Assembly: GCA_947034885.2 (NCBI GenBank)
Contig: OX344750.2
Span: forward strand, 46,114,821-46,178,820
Source of the DNA: Thuidium tamariscinum
Taxonomy: Eukaryota > Streptophyta > Bryopsida > Hypnales > Thuidiaceae
Direction: 5' to 3'
DNA: 64,000 nt
A program made the position numbers and the translations under genes. Positions 1-12,490 of this stretch are shown in pieces (position 1 is the first letter of the stretch; each line of letters starts with the position of its first letter). The notes below the pieces were generated by a model, which was given only the letters and a program-made list of their open reading frames with translations, had not been told where the DNA came from and did no database searches.

Positions 1-191
1 CTATATAGAGGCCTCTAGACCACGTCCCTCATTCATAGAGAGAGGGCAACGGGGAGCACACAACCATGGCGGTCCCTCTAGTATTACCTCTGAAGATTGC
101 TGCCAGGGCCAGATAGTGTTGCCTCTTTTCTAAGAACAGCTTCAAGTGCCTCTGTTGTAATGTAATGTTAGCATCTGGCCTCTGTGTTCAG

Positions 192-633
192 GATGCGGGT
201 AGCAAGGAAAAGGTGGTGGTGGCTGTGAAGCAGAAAAACATGCTAGCAACTGCGTTTCATCCCGAATTAACATCAGACTTACGGTGGTATGATACCTCTC
301 TAATCTCTTTTAAATTAGAACAGACATCAACGTGCGTAACTTTCGTCTTTTGTACCAACCACGAGTCTCATGTGACCATGCGTTTTTCTTGGTCCGTGTT
401 TTTCACTCCAAAGTGTTGGCAAGTGTTGGCTAACAAGGGTGAGGGTTGCCTTGAATCATCTTCCCAGGCACAGCTTTTTCATGAAGATGATCAGCAGTGG
501 AAAGGAGGGTGCTCAAGTTCCTGGCGCAGAGGGGGTCCTTGCCAAGAAGGCCGACCTACCGCAAGGTTTGAGCCAAGTCAGAGACATGCCTGTTTTTAAA
601 GAAGCCAGTTTCCTTAGCCTTGAATTCCAATAA
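192..633 (+). CDS. PDX2: PDX2 glutaminase subunit of pyridoxal 5'-phosphate synthase, 3' end only
   Basis: PDX2 (PdxT family) is the class I glutamine amidotransferase that supplies ammonia to PDX1 for vitamin B6 synthesis. Two coding exons are visible: 192..286 (after a TTCAG acceptor) and 468..633 (TAA stop). The donor is GTATGA at 287; joining TG to G restores a Trp codon and keeps frame. The first exon encodes VAVKQKNMLATAFHPELTS, the C-terminal active-site strand of the family; the His and Glu of FHPEL are two members of the Cys-His-Glu triad. The second exon begins HSFFMKM, matching the family's last helix, followed by a variable tail of about 48 residues that is longer than I expect. 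The nucleophile Cys and the N-terminal half lie outside the window. Bases 1-191 look like intron. The 144-residue open frame from 165 merely reads through the intron. Confidence 0.86.
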
Positions 634-1499
634 CACCATCTCATAATGTCAGATGTGCTTTATTCCATTTCTTTACAACATTTTTTTGGGTGGCAGACAA
701 TTTAATTGTTGTCTACATAGATGATTCTACATTGTATTTCCTTTTGTCCAGGTTTTTACTGGTTCAATCATCAATATGTTCAAGAGATATTTGGCTAGAT
801 TCACACAAACGAATTACCCCAATTTTCATGTCTAAGAATATCATGTTGCATGATTAATGGGTTTATGACTTAGCCTCTAAGCTCACATGGCAATGGGAGA
901 GAAAACATGGGACTAGCAAGCAGCCATGGTTAGCTAGCGAAATTTGTTAATTACTAGTGATTGTCACACCGTTATTAGTGATTTTTGAGGCTAAGAAGTA
1001 CATAGAATTTGTGCTCTACAAAATAGAAACAACCTTCATCCTTCATACTAGATGGGCGCGAGACATGTTCACAAGGAACACCAAATCTCTCCCTAAATTT
1101 CGTAAGTCATGCTACTCCCAACAACCTGGTGCACCCACCTAAAAGTAAATCACCTCTTTATTTGTTTTTGACTTTTTCTCTAATTCTCAGACGAGGAAGG
1201 TTTCATTTCTTATCGAGTTCACCTAACTTATGTGCTGTGTCGAATGTCTCTGATGCTTATTTCTTGGGTCCTATTGGCAATTGAAGAGGATTCTCGATTC
1301 CCTTATTATGAGTTTTAAAACTAATGATTAGGTGTACCCTAAACAGACCGTAGGCTCCCCTGTTCAAAACTGTGTATACCGATACTTTAAGTGAGAGATT
1401 GGAACTTAGGGGTCAGGCATGAGACGATACTTAGAGAAATTTCGTGAGAATGTCACCACCGGCTCCGAGCATCCTGGAGATGTGAGGGCCCGCAGTGTG
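634..1499. other. Intergenic, 3' flank of PDX2
   Basis: The stretch holds the PDX2 3' UTR and AT-rich DNA leading to the tRNA gene. The short open frame at 957-1142 has no recognisable motif or gene context. I see no other feature. Confidence 0.6.
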
Positions 1500-1581
1500 G
1501 TCGCTTTGGCCGAGTGGTTAAGGCGTGTGCCTGCTAAGTACATGGGGTTTCCCCGCAAGAGTTCGAATCTCTTAGGCGACG
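1500..1581 (+). tRNA. tRNA-Ser (anticodon GCU)
   Basis: An 82-nt cloverleaf can be folded by eye. The 7-bp acceptor stem is GTCGCTT paired with AGGCGAC, with discriminator G at 1581. The D arm starts GGCCGAGTGGTTAAGGC. The anticodon loop is CTGCTAA, giving anticodon GCT at 1533-1535, which reads AGC/AGU serine codons. The long variable arm (GGGG-TTT-CCCC) is typical of serine tRNA. The T arm is AAGAG-TTCGAAT-CTCTT. There is no intron. The A box and B box (GTTCGAATC) are intact. It appears functional. Confidence 0.95.
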
Positions 1582-1616
1582 GATCTGAAAATATCATCGC
1601 GACGTACACGCTGCTC

Positions 1617-1621
1617 TTTTT
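1617..1621 (+). terminator. RNA polymerase III T-run
   Basis: A run of five T residues lies 35 bases after the tRNA discriminator base. A T4-T5 tract on the sense strand is the normal Pol III stop signal; no longer T-run occurs nearer the gene. Confidence 0.6.
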
Positions 1622-2660
1622 GATTTCGCAAATACTGTACTGTAGATCACGCTGTACTTTTTAATCAGTAGATACGGAAGGAATAAGTTAGACGGCGCGG
1701 CATGATTCCCAGGTTTGAAAAACAAATTACTCAGAGAAGTCTTTGATAAGTGTAAAACATGTCATCAAGTCATGAGACTCTGAACAAGTAGATGCAAATT
1801 GATTGATGCTGCAATCAAAAATGCTCACAATGAGGAGGATCGTATTCTCTACATTTCAGACTGAAGTCATACACGTGAAACTTTTCTACCCTTCTAGTCA
1901 CCGACAGAATGAAGAAGAGAACTAACAGCAAATGTGTGGCCAAATCGAACAAACCTGTAAGTTCCAAAATTTTAAAAGATAAGTCCTTGGCCAGCTAAGA
2001 TAATCACCGCTTATCATGTTCAAAGACATGAACTCTATCTGACCGCTTAGAGAGGGAAGATATTAAAACCAAATCATGTTGTTTGGAGGCTCCAATAGCA
2101 AAAGAACGTCATCTAAAAAGAGATGTATTCTTCATGACAACCACCAAAACTTTTAATGTCAATAGAGGACTTTTGAATTTAAATAAGGAAGAAAACTGGA
2201 AGCCTTCATAAACTCGGACTACAACTTGGGCATTCCATTCCCAGCCCCAGGATACAAGTGAGCCTGCTCTTTCTCTGTTTATTTTACAGCTCCAGGCTGG
2301 CGAACAGCTGCCATGTTATTCATTGGTCATGGGGGCTATGATTTCTATCGAATACCCCTCTTTAACATCGAGTCAATGTTGAAAAGTGTGCTAATAAGTC
2401 ATATGGCAACCTAAAATGGACTACCTAAAATGGACCTTACAGTAGAATACAAACGACTAAATCCATAAGTCGTAACAGCCATGAGGTTCTACGACGTTCT
2501 AAGGTCTCGTCAAGGCACTCGCCAAATGCACATTCTGTTGAGAACGACGGGTAGCATTGGCAGCGTTGAGAAGCCTTAGAAGCACAGCCTTAATTAAATG
2601 AAGAGACCTACAAGTACACACGACGGGAACTGTATACACGTCACAAACCTTCAAAGTGAT
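1622..2660. other. Intergenic and 3' UTR of the Smr gene
   Basis: No coding region is supported. The right part should hold the 3' UTR of the minus-strand Smr gene. At about 2411-2445 the motif CTAAAATGGAC occurs twice in tandem; it resembles the terminal motif of the AAGGTAGGAGGTCC MITE family but is too short to call. Confidence 0.5.
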
Positions 2661-4861
2661 TTAAGTATAGCGCCGTTTTGGAGTAACGGACACCGCTCCT
2701 GGCCTTGGTTCGCTAAATTTGTACCTGCAAATCATGCATGCAAATTAGCAAATCATTGACCACTGCACACGATTGCTAGAAGCGCACTTTAAGTACCTCG
2801 AAACCATGACGTGAACAATCACCAGCATTCGAGAATACTCACTTCCTGACATATTAAATGGAAGTCTACGTTACAACCACCATGCAGATTAGGGAGGAAA
2901 AAATCCCAAGGGATACGTCAGAAAAAAAGAGAGATTTATTTCCCAAGGGAGGGACCCTGTAAAGTTACCCATGAGTCAGGAGGAAATTCTTGACAGCCAA
3001 TGGAAGTGACGGACCACCTTTACTGTGCCGCCCAACACCTGCAGCATTGCATTCAAATTTAAAAAATCAACAGAAGGGAAAGGATACTACTTGCGTCACC
3101 TTCAAGCTTTCTAACGTAAGTAGGAGAGTGATTTTTGGGACATCCCTATAGAGCTGTGGGTATATCTTTAAACAAGAACCTCTCCTGTCGAGACCAAACA
3201 ATTATCACTTTGAAATTTCAAATAGGAGGTCGTTCACCACTGACAGGACAACCCCATTCCATTCAAAGATCAGTGGCCACATAGACATTTAGCTAAGTCA
3301 TACTTTAACCAAGTCCAACCACCGACGTGCGTGTATAGACGAGCTACTGTTGGAAACAGGGATCATTTCAAGAGACAGGCTCAGGTCCCTAAAAGTTTTG
3401 GTATCTTCTACCTTAATGCAACTTCATTATCAAGCATAATTTTATAAATTTTCATTTCTGGCTGTGAATCCCTGATTAGAAACTGAAATGGGTTGATATA
3501 TACCTGTAATGACGGAGAGTTCATTCTTCACAACCGCTCGTGAAGCCGCCAAAGGCAACGGCTGCTCATTCAGTACCTTCGCACCGTCTAGCGCCCGCTG
3601 GGGGAGGTTATATAGAGAAGCTGGATTGGTTGCCAACTCTTTCTCCAGATAAGCAAGACGCTCCTGAAGAGCCATAACCGCTTCTGTGGCGTGCAAACCA
3701 TGTAGGTCCAGCGACCACACATTCACATGCCCATCTTCACAAACGAATGAAAAAAACACTATAAGCTTAATCAACAATGGTTGGAAAACTGGCAGCTCCA
3801 ACTCCAAAGTTCAAAAACGTCATGAGGTACTGTACGCGTCTGCCACGATTGTGACGAAACAAATAAGCTTACTTTCAAAGGTGCCACAAAGGATTTAATA
3901 ACACTGTCAATCACTGCCACGAGGCACTTAGAAGTTAAGGCATTCCTGGATTGAATTAATTACGTCCGAAACGTAGGTAGGGTTTGAACATCACGTAAGG
4001 TTTTAGAGAGTGCATTTCCTACCTGCATTTCTAGAATAAAGAATCTCCTCTGCAGCTTGTGCATGCAACTTCTCAGCAGTTTTAAAATTCTCGCGTGCTT
4101 CTCGCGAGAATTCCTTTGCGTGGGCGTGATCCCCAGCCATATAAGCATTGTAAGCACCCCGAGCATACTTCCCCCTCGCCCTATCCCAAACACAACAGCA
4201 TCATCTCATGAATCACGTGCAAAGGTGGTTTTACACAAAGGTTTTGCCCATGACACATCACGAAAGCCTCAAACGAAATGAAAAAAATACAATATCCAGT
4301 AATTAAAAACCGGTACGTAGAAAACATCACCAACATGAGGGGCACGTCAAAAATAAGAAAGCGAAAGAACAACGTCCAATGCTAACGACACTCCACCACT
4401 AGAACCCTCACGTACCGACTGAGCCGCAAAGCTTCTCTTCGAAACTTCAAATACACGTCATTCTCCTCGCACTCCACCGCCCCCGCGGCGCGAATCCCAT
4501 CGCCACCCTCCTCTCCGCTCGCCCCAGCTAGCGGAGCAGCTGCCATGGCATCCAGCTGCTGGCCTGCCATGCCTTCGTCTCCATCCACAGCTCGCAGCAC
4601 GTCGTGCAGCAACACGTCGTCCGCCCAGCCATGTTGCTCTCGCAATCTAGCAACCAGGGCATCCTCCGGACTCAATCGCGCCTCCCCGCTCGCATTCAAG
4701 AGTCCTTTGCTCACCACGCTCACGAACGGCGCGTGTTGCGTCGCTCGTCTCACGGGAACCCCCGAATTCTCCCCTAACGCTGGAAACGGGTCTGAAGCGA
4801 CGGCGGTGGAATTGTTGTTACGGAGGCGCGTAAGCGACGCCCATCCCTGCGGCTTCTCCAT
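2661..4861 (-). CDS. DUF1771 and Smr domain protein, five exons
   Basis: Exons on the minus strand are 4861..4416, 4180..4023, 3734..3504, 3038..2969 and 2724..2661 (TAA). All borders are GT-AG and the phases join to 322 residues. Residues 1-148 hold a low-complexity start and a UBA/CUE-like stretch (LREQHGWADDVLLHDVLRAV). Exon 2 is DUF1771, with the characteristic YARGAYNAYMAGDHAHAKE. Exon 3 opens the Smr domain (WSLDLHGLHATEA, the DLHG motif). Exon 4 carries GVGRHSKGG, matching the family's second motif (GxGxHS), and exon 5 ends PGAVSVTPKRRYT. Smr domains bind or nick nucleic acids. Plant members with this layout include SDE5, which acts in small-RNA silencing, and CID7. No PAM2 motif is visible, so it is closer in layout to SDE5; orthology is inference. 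The gene looks intact. Confidence 0.9.
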
Positions 4862-5169
4862 CCAAACGCTGCAACGAAAAACAGATGCAAGGGCGCAAAA
4901 AACGTCACCGTGGACAGGAAAGCATTCGCCTCTAGAGATGGTCTCCCGACTATCGGACGGTGCAGACCGACTGGTGGACGGGGGGACCGCGGTTTGTTAG
5001 CCCGTCACTTCTGAACTAATGCGTTGCAAAAGACTTTCTGTTCAACATTTCTTTTTATACATTCACATTATTTATACTAGTGTGCCATGTGCTGTTGCCA
5101 CAGCCAGAATAAGAGTAAAAGTAATTTCCTAAATAAGAAATAACTCAAAAATTCATAACTTGACATCCT

Positions 5170-8072
5170 AAGTCCAAATATCACAAATCAAAGTCCATGC
5201 ACCCCTCCTAGGAAAGAGCTTCCTGATAGTACTAAAAAACACAATCAAGGGTTAGATAGTCTAGGAGATCTCAAGTTTTCATTGTAATAAACAAACATTC
5301 TAACTTCCTAACTTAAGGTATGTATTTAAAAAATATATAATATTGGATAATGATTTTTGTAAAAAAAAATATTCATTTGCCTTGTTGGTGAGGTAGAAAA
5401 AGTTAGTGACAATGTTCAAGATGGAAATATCAAATTCCTTCACAGAAACTAGTGCACTCTATGTCATTGCTATAGTATTCTAAAAAATAAAATTACAAAT
5501 AATTTTATATTTTTTTAACTCATAAAAACTTTGAAATTCAATAACTTTCACATTGTTCAATAAAAATGCCACAAAACAAAGCCCATGGACTCGTCTTTGC
5601 AGAGAGCTTTCCAATAGTAATATAAATGTGGCTAAAGGATGCATGGTTCAAAAAATCTCACTATAACATACAAAAGAAAAGAAAAGAAAAATAGCCCCAT
5701 CATGTTGCCACAATACAATTGAGTTATTTGTAAAGTACACTAAACCGGGTTTAAACCCATGAGTTTTGTGAAAAAGCCGGTTGAGTTAAAAAAGTCGAAA
5801 TAAAAGAAGGTATGAAACTTATTTTTCCATCAAAATGGTGCCTAAAAAATTTTGGTCCCCACTTTTGAAGTCATGTGACATAAGTATCTTGCAAAGAAGT
5901 TTAATGCTTCAACTATAGTTGCCTTCTCAACTTCAAAAAAAGTCATGCTTAAAGTGGGGGGGACTTTACAAATAAGTCAACTATTTTCAAAAAAAAATAC
6001 AAGTTCTTTTTTTTTTAATTCAAAAAAGAATTTCAAAATTCAATATTTTTTCTACTACGAGTTAGAATGCAACATGAAACAAAGCTTGTGCACCCCATCT
6101 CACTAAGAGCTTTCTAATGGTATTATAAACATGACCAAAGAATGTTTGGTACCAAAGACTTCCTTGCAACAAACAAAGAAAGAAAACAAAACAAAACAAA
6201 AAAAACTCATTTAAGCTAATACTTGTGCACCTTGTGCCATTGCCAAAACCATATTAAAAATAAATTAAAAAAATTTTAATTCATAAAAACTTTAAAACTA
6301 ATAACTATAACATTGTCAAATAAAATAAAATAAATATTTTCCATTTTTTAAAATTCTACTTATAACCTCTATTTTTTGGTATTTCTATTTTATATATGAA
6401 AATTATTTCAATTATCAATTACAAAAAATATTTATATAAGAAGGAATCCAAGTACTTTATAGCCATATTAAGGGTTCCATTTTGATACAAATAGATAGCT
6501 TTACGCATGAAGGAGTGCAAGGGCTTTGTTATGTAGAGTTTGTTTTCATAGTGTTTGAATGTGAAAGTTACAAATATCCATAATAAATGAATAAATTTAA
6601 TTCAATTTTTGAATCCATCAAAATATAGAAATTCACAAGCTAGGTCCAAATGTCACAAAACAAAGTCCATGCACCCCTCCTCACCAAGGGCTTTTGAATA
6701 GTACAAAGAACACTTTCAAACACCTTATAGTTTGTTATATTTGAATGTATCAAACAAAACAAAACAAACAACCTATCTTAAGACCCCTAAAGGACCAAGT
6801 TTTATTTTCTAGCAACATACAAATTTTGGGCAATTCATTCTAAATGGAATTTTTATTATTTTTCTTTGAAATTCCACACAACATATGCATGAAGAATATC
6901 TTTAAGCCTTACAATTTTCATATTTTTAAACAACATGGTTAAAAAGTTATTGCATGATATCTTATTTCTTTCAACTTGGACAATTTGGGAAAATAAAAAA
7001 ATCACTTTAATTAGAAACAAAAATTTGAAATTGATTTTCCAGATTTATATGTATGTAGAGAGCTTTGAATCATTTTGGCTAATGAGATGAAAGTTATGAG
7101 GCCAGTTTTAGTTTGCGGGCAATTATAGATTCTCTCCTCTAAAATAAATTGTGAAGTCTTTTATTTAACTCAATTTTCAATATTTTTGAAAAAAATTAAA
7201 TACATTGGCTGTAGATTGTTTATTATTCCGTATAACATTACAAGCATTGGAATCAGCATTGTTCAATTCCACAACTAAATTCTTAATAATTTAGTATATT
7301 GAATCATTATCTACTTCTTTCTATTTTCTATTTTTTTCTATATATTATACAATTCCAAATCATTTAAAAATTTTCAAACATGTAGCTAACTTGCGTTGAA
7401 GAATGAATTCAAAGAAGCATCAACAACATGGGCTTTTTTCATTTAAATGTGTACTTGTGAAGTGCATCCATGTAGCTTTTTGCAAATCCAAAATTGTTTT
7501 TTTTGTCAATTCAAATGCTCATATTTTGCAATCTACATAGTATAAATTTTTGAAATTTTCTCTATATCTTTTCAAACCAAAATCCTATTGTTGCATAAAT
7601 CTAGAAATGTTTATTTTTCTAAAATTTGATACTTGTATTAGAAATGGAAGTTTATAAACATTTTAGGTGAAAATATAGTCAATTGCAAGGAATATTAGAA
7701 GTTGAGGTATAGATTAGTATACCCTATACTATTGCTACATCCAATATAATAGAAAAAAATACATTTTTTCATTTTTTCAATCATAGTTTGTAGTTCCTAT
7801 TTTATTAAAATTTTCAAATAAATATCTTTTCTACAATAAATCACAAGAGATTGCATTCTTAGTACAAATAGAAAACTCTACACACAAAAGAATGCAAGAG
7901 CATTGTTTCATGGTATTTTTAGTTTATCTAAAATTAAAGGTAATTTTTTTCAAACTTTCAACTCAATTTTTTTTTTGAAATTCAATAACTTTCACACTAA
8001 AGGTCCAAAGGCCACAAAACAAAGTCTATGCACCTCTCTTTGTAAAGAGTCTTTGGACAATACGAAGAACCC
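5170..8072. repeat. Five diverged copies of a short dispersed repeat in AT-rich DNA
   Basis: A core resembling TCCAAATGTCACAAAACAAA, followed by GTCCATGCACCCCTCCT and AAAGAGCTTTC-AATAGTA, recurs at about 5170-5232, 5567-5622, 6061-6130, 6641-6713 and 8000-8072, all in the same orientation. Several copies are preceded by TTTGAAATTCAATAACTTTCAC. Spacing is irregular (about 400 to 1360 bases), so this is a decayed array or a burst of related insertions, not a clean satellite. No coding sequence is seen between 5000 and 8600. Confidence 0.6.
5719..5980. mobile_element. 262-bp MITE, copy 1
   Basis: Terminal inverted repeats TTGAGTTATTTGTAAAGT (5719-5736) and ACTTTACAAATAAGTCAA (5963-5980) enclose a non-coding interior. 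A second copy of the same length lies at 8293-8554 with nearly identical interior. The target duplication is unclear; the right flanks of both copies share CTATTTTCAAAA, so the true right border could lie a few bases further out. Confidence 0.75.
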
Positions 8073-8292
8073 TACCTAATGCCTCATACTCAATGTAATA
8101 CATCTTAACATATCAAACAAACAACCTATCATTAATGTATATATCTTTATCATAACCACAATATGTTTAGACATTGAACATACAACATACAAGAAAGTCA
8201 AATTTCACATGTCCTCATTGTTGTGTTTTCAAGAAATTATTGATAGATGCCAACAATAAAACTTAATTTTCCATAAAATTTTCTTACTATAC

Positions 8293-8554
8293 TTGAGTTA
8301 TTCATAAAGTACCCTAAACCGGGGTTTAAACCCACAAGTTTTGTGAAAAAGTCGGTTGAGTTAAAAAAGTTGAAATAAAAGTGGGTATGAAACTTATTTT
8401 TCCATCAAAATGGTGCCTAAAAAAATTTGGTCTCCACTTTTGAAGTCATGTGATATAAGTATCTTGCAAAAAAGTTTGACACTTCAACTATAGTTGCCTT
8501 CTCAACTTCAAAAAAAGTCATGCCCAAAGTGGGGGGACTTTACAAATAACTCAA
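8293..8554. mobile_element. 262-bp MITE, copy 2
   Basis: This is the same family and orientation as the element at 5719. Ends are TTGAGTTATTCATAAAGT and ACTTTACAAATAACTCAA. The interior shares the palindromic GGGTTTAAACCC and the segment ending in AAAGTGGGGGGACTTT. It has no coding capacity. Confidence 0.75.
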
Positions 8555-9789
8555 CTATTTTCAAAACATTCACATATACCAATACTGCCTTAAAAAGTAC
8601 ATACAATCAATTGAACTCCAACCATAATTCCACTCCACCTAGGTAGATTGTACACAACAAAGATTCTGACCAGAGTCAAGATTTCTCACTTCCAATCTAT
8701 GCTTATTCTAATGGATTACAGGTTGAGACAAAAGGATCTAGATTGGCTATTGATAGAATGTTCTAACTCAATTATTAGTTAAAAATCCAACAAAGTTTCC
8801 AAAGTCAGCGCCAAAATGGCTTTTGTAAGTTTTGAAAACTAAATTGGAAAGAGAATAAGAAGGGCTGCTTAGGGCTAGACCACATCTAATCTTGCAAAAC
8901 TCTTACCCTCAAGAAAAAGGCAAGAATTCCTTATTTGCCCCAGGTGACAAAAATTCAAAATTTGGAATCCCTATTTAAAATTAGGGATTCCAAATTCCTA
9001 GGTTAAGTCACAGAATACAAATTCACCACTCCACAATAGAGGACAGAGTTTTACATTTACTTGCCTACTGAAAAATTTGGAGATCTTGCAAATGGAACCA
9101 CTCACAAGCCCTGGCCATAAAGAAGTTGGCAGCTGGCTGAAGTGGCATATCAACAAATTAAACGACAAGCCGAAATGACTCCCAAGGAAACCCGTGGCTC
9201 AATGTTCAATAATAACGTTATGCGCGAGACACAAATTCTTCTTCGAGGTGACGTGAGCTCTACAGTTTGCAATGAGGTTGTAAAATAAGAAACATTGCAT
9301 TTACATATGGAAAATCCTAGTGTACAATCTCTGGTTTCGACCATGCTACCTCTGTCTAAAACTTTGCAGATCGTTAACCACAATTCCTTCAGTTTGGCAG
9401 TCATTACCTTCCAACCAAGGCCGTTTGTTACACCTTTTAAAGTGATGCCCTATCCTCGAAGCATCTGTTGAAAGTGGACGAGTAGGGCACAGGGCAGTCT
9501 ATCTTCTCTCATCATTCCCATTTACAATCTGCAGAAGAGCACATGGCAAATCTTCCGTTAGACAAAAATCAAAATTGCCCATATCTGCAGGTGACAGTAA
9601 CATCTCAAGCTTGGTAAAAAAGCAAATCATATCGGTAAATACACTTGTACTAAGGAAATATTGCTCAAACTTATCCGAATACATGGTAGATTTATTGAGA
9701 GCCGAGCATCAAATATAAGATACACTGAAGAAGACAGGACAGGTCTCTGTATTCAGCACATGTTCATAAAGACGACAAGGTTTGTAAAA
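8555..9789. other. Intergenic and 3' flank of NSE3
   Basis: The right part (about 9050-9789) rises in GC content and probably holds the NSE3 3' UTR. The minus-strand open frames at 9150-9404 and 9499-9684 show no domain and no coding bias that I can recognise. The left part is AT-rich with no identified feature. Confidence 0.5.
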
Positions 9790-11865
9790 TCACCGAACCT
9801 TTCCAATGAAGGCCTGGACCTGGGTTTTAAAGTTCTCATCCTGTGCTCTCTCAGCTAAGTCGAACACCCATGTATCAACATCATTACTTGCAACTTTCTC
9901 CTTACGAATATACCTGGACAACGAGCAAAAAACAAACAAATAAACTACAAAGATGGGCTTCAGAGCGTGCTTTTCTTGCGAAAAGATATCACACCGCCAG
10001 ATCAGGAGGTAAGATTATTCAAAACCAAAACAAATCCCAAGGAGCTTCGTTTGATGGTACAGTACTGAAAGAAGATACTCAGAAAGTAGACAGAAAAAAA
10101 ATTACGAAAGCAGGATCCTGGAACATACCGCTGCTTGATGAGTGTTTGTATGGCCTCCCTAATATTACCAAACACCGGATGACTATTGTCGACCTCGTTA
10201 ATTCCCATTCTTTTTAATTGATTCCACAATGTATCTGCCCGAATCACAACAGTGCCCCTCCAACTCAGGTACAACTCTCCAGTAAGCTTTAAGAGTATAT
10301 TCCCACATTCCACTTGCATATAGACTATAATGGAATTCTCGTACAAAAAAAAGTGAAATACCTGCCTCCCTAGTTAGGGTGGCAAAAAAAGGATGTCTAA
10401 GAGAAAGGTCAGGAGGTTCTTATAGATTATTGCAACTACAAATAAGATAAAGTGTAGATAAGCAGAACTGCTCTACTGCAAAAAGGACACAGAAGATTGA
10501 TATTCATCAAAAAGAACTCACTACATTACCTTCTGGAACCTTATCTCCAGCAAGTTGAAGAATGCCAACAACAACAACCGCGAATCCCAGAGGGGCTGCA
10601 GTATTCGAGGTTTCTATAAATTTCTTGCACAGATCCTCTGGTACAGTGCTCTTCAGCACGTACACCTTGACATCAGGAGTTGGTGCTGCATCATGAAGCC
10701 AGATGGAATCCACCTCAGATATTTGAGAGAGTGATTAGAAGCTCAACGTCATCGTTGCTGGTCTCTATTTCTTTAAATTAAATTTACTTATACGGCAAAT
10801 ATTAAACTTCTAAAAGTCACAGTTGCAGCAGGAGGTGCTCAAAGCCAGAATAGTTTCCACAAATTCCTCCGATTAGTCACACTCGTATCAATCCTTTTTC
10901 AACCAACCTCGATTCAAGGAAAACCTTGCTAAGCGGGAATAGGAAGTTGTCATGTACTGACTTTGGAGCACGCTTAAAAGCTCTCAAATGAGGATCAATG
11001 TCCCAAGCATACGAATTGGAAAGATCTGACCAACATCGAACTCAGATCTTGGTCTATTATCTCATTTAAGAAAATCAAAAAGTCAATATCCTTCCAGAAG
11101 GAACACAGTATAATGACCTGTTGCACCTCCGAGATATCTGCGAACAACTTGCCGACACTCGGGCGATATATTACGACAAGGTCGTACTCTGAAGCAGATG
11201 AATGTTTACTCGACTGATTCACCTATGTTTCTTCTGATGTCAAGGACAAACCATGCAAGAATGGAACGACATTGCTTCAAGAACATCACCTTGAGACGAG
11301 GAATTCTTCGATCCCTTAGACTGCCGAGCGTAATGAATTTCGACCATTTCCAGACCGAATATATCCCTCAGCTTAACCTGCAGAATTTCGATTCGTTAAT
11401 TCCCCGAAAACATAGGCATGATTACACCACCTCGACAAGCCCATAGCAATATACTCCGCCATACCAATGAAGCGCAGAAACAACGTTCACAATAAACTAG
11501 CAGCCATAACCACGACACAATCACTAAAACTCATGCACTCAAGTTTTCTTGATGAGAAGTCTGTGATTGAGAAGAGGAAGAGAAAGTAAATGCCCTCAGT
11601 TCAGCACGAAGCCAGATAAGTCACTAACACACGAAGAGACCAAACTATACATCATTCTCAACAGCCAGCAGAGTGAAGCGAGGAAAGCTGTCCACATATC
11701 ATTTACCTGTGCATTTGCAATCACAGCAGCCGTCAAATTGCGCTGCTTGTAATTCTCCGTAATAAGCTGAGTCAATTCCTCTCGTTTTACAGGCACGTCC
11801 GGCTGCTTGTATGCCTTGAAGAGCATAAACCGCACCATTTCAGCGGTCAGCTTGTCAACTTCCAT
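9790..11865 (-). CDS. NSE3: NSE3, MAGE-domain subunit of the SMC5/6 complex, five exons
   Basis: Exons on the minus strand are 11865..11707, 11377..11290, 10685..10530, 10234..10129 and 9913..9790 (TGA). All borders are GT-AG and the phases agree, giving 210 residues. It is nearly all MAGE domain. The first winged helix starts VRFMLFKAYKQPDVPVKREE and leads to LRDIFGLEM, the conserved FGLE motif. The second half has YVLKSTVPEDLCKKF, GFAVVVVGILQLAGDKVPE and LWNQLKRMGI, typical of plant NSE3. The C-terminal exon begins YIRKEK, the usual spot for the last strand. NSE3 binds NSE1 and NSE4 and loads SMC5/6 on DNA for repair and genome stability. The exon 1 start at 11865 is the only ATG before the domain. 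Minus-strand frames inside introns (for example 10995-11222) are shadows. Confidence 0.9.
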
Positions 11866-12160
11866 CTATGCCCGCTTCTTTCTCCCTTGCTTGCTTCACT
11901 TCGTGGCCGTGTAAAAAAACAAGAAAGAACAGCAGGAAGTGGACGCAGGTCGAAACGTTGAAGAAGCGATACTTGAACCCTAAACCCGAATCCTGCTTGT
12001 GAAGTTGAAATACCTCCTACAAACAAACTTCCTCTGGCGCCACACCCTACTTCTTAAAAGCAATCGCCATGGTTTGAGTCTAGAACGCCGATCGCCACGC
12101 TCATGGCGGCAACCTCCATAGCACCCCCGCGCTACGACCGAACTCCTCGAGAAAGCAAGC
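11866..12160. other. 5' flank of NSE3
   Basis: This moderately GC-rich stretch upstream of the NSE3 start should hold its 5' UTR and promoter. I see no clear TATA box and no divergent gene. Confidence 0.45.
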
Positions 12161-12490
12161 TAAGGTAGAAGGTCCTATAATGGACCATCTAAGGGCTGAA
12201 ACTGAATTTCAGGGAAGTAAAACTTCTAAAAATATTTTCAGCAAATTTTCCTTGAAAGACAAGTAGAATTGACATCTAACCCAATTCGTTTCATATTTTT
12301 TGGAGCTTCGTGGAATTAGTTATCAAATTTTGAAGTTGAAGTGGCATAGGGCTCTAAAATGGAGCATTGCCTAAAATGTACACAGTTTTTACACCACCAA
12401 AGGCTATGAAAAAGAAACATGTACAAACTGTCTACATTTAAGATAGGGCTCCATTTTAATGCCTGCTCCATTTAAGGACCTCCTACCTTA
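12161..12490. mobile_element. 330-bp TA-flanked MITE, copy A
   Basis: The left end is TAAGGTAGAAGGTCCTATAA and the right end reads GGACCTCCTACCTTA, its inverted complement with few mismatches. The outer TA on each side is a probable target duplication, as for Tc1/mariner-type MITEs. A second full copy of equal length lies at 58285-58614 and an inverted fragment at 29254-29417. Both full copies share an interior stretch including CTTGAAAGACAAGTAGAATT. No coding sequence is present. Confidence 0.8.

Noticed and set aside
165..599. 144-codon open frame at the window start as an independent gene
   Set aside because: It reads through the intron between the last two PDX2 exons; only 192-286 is coding in this frame.
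10995..11222. An additional NSE3 exon
   Set aside because: Exon 2 joins exon 3 in frame directly; this frame lies in the intron and has no MAGE similarity.
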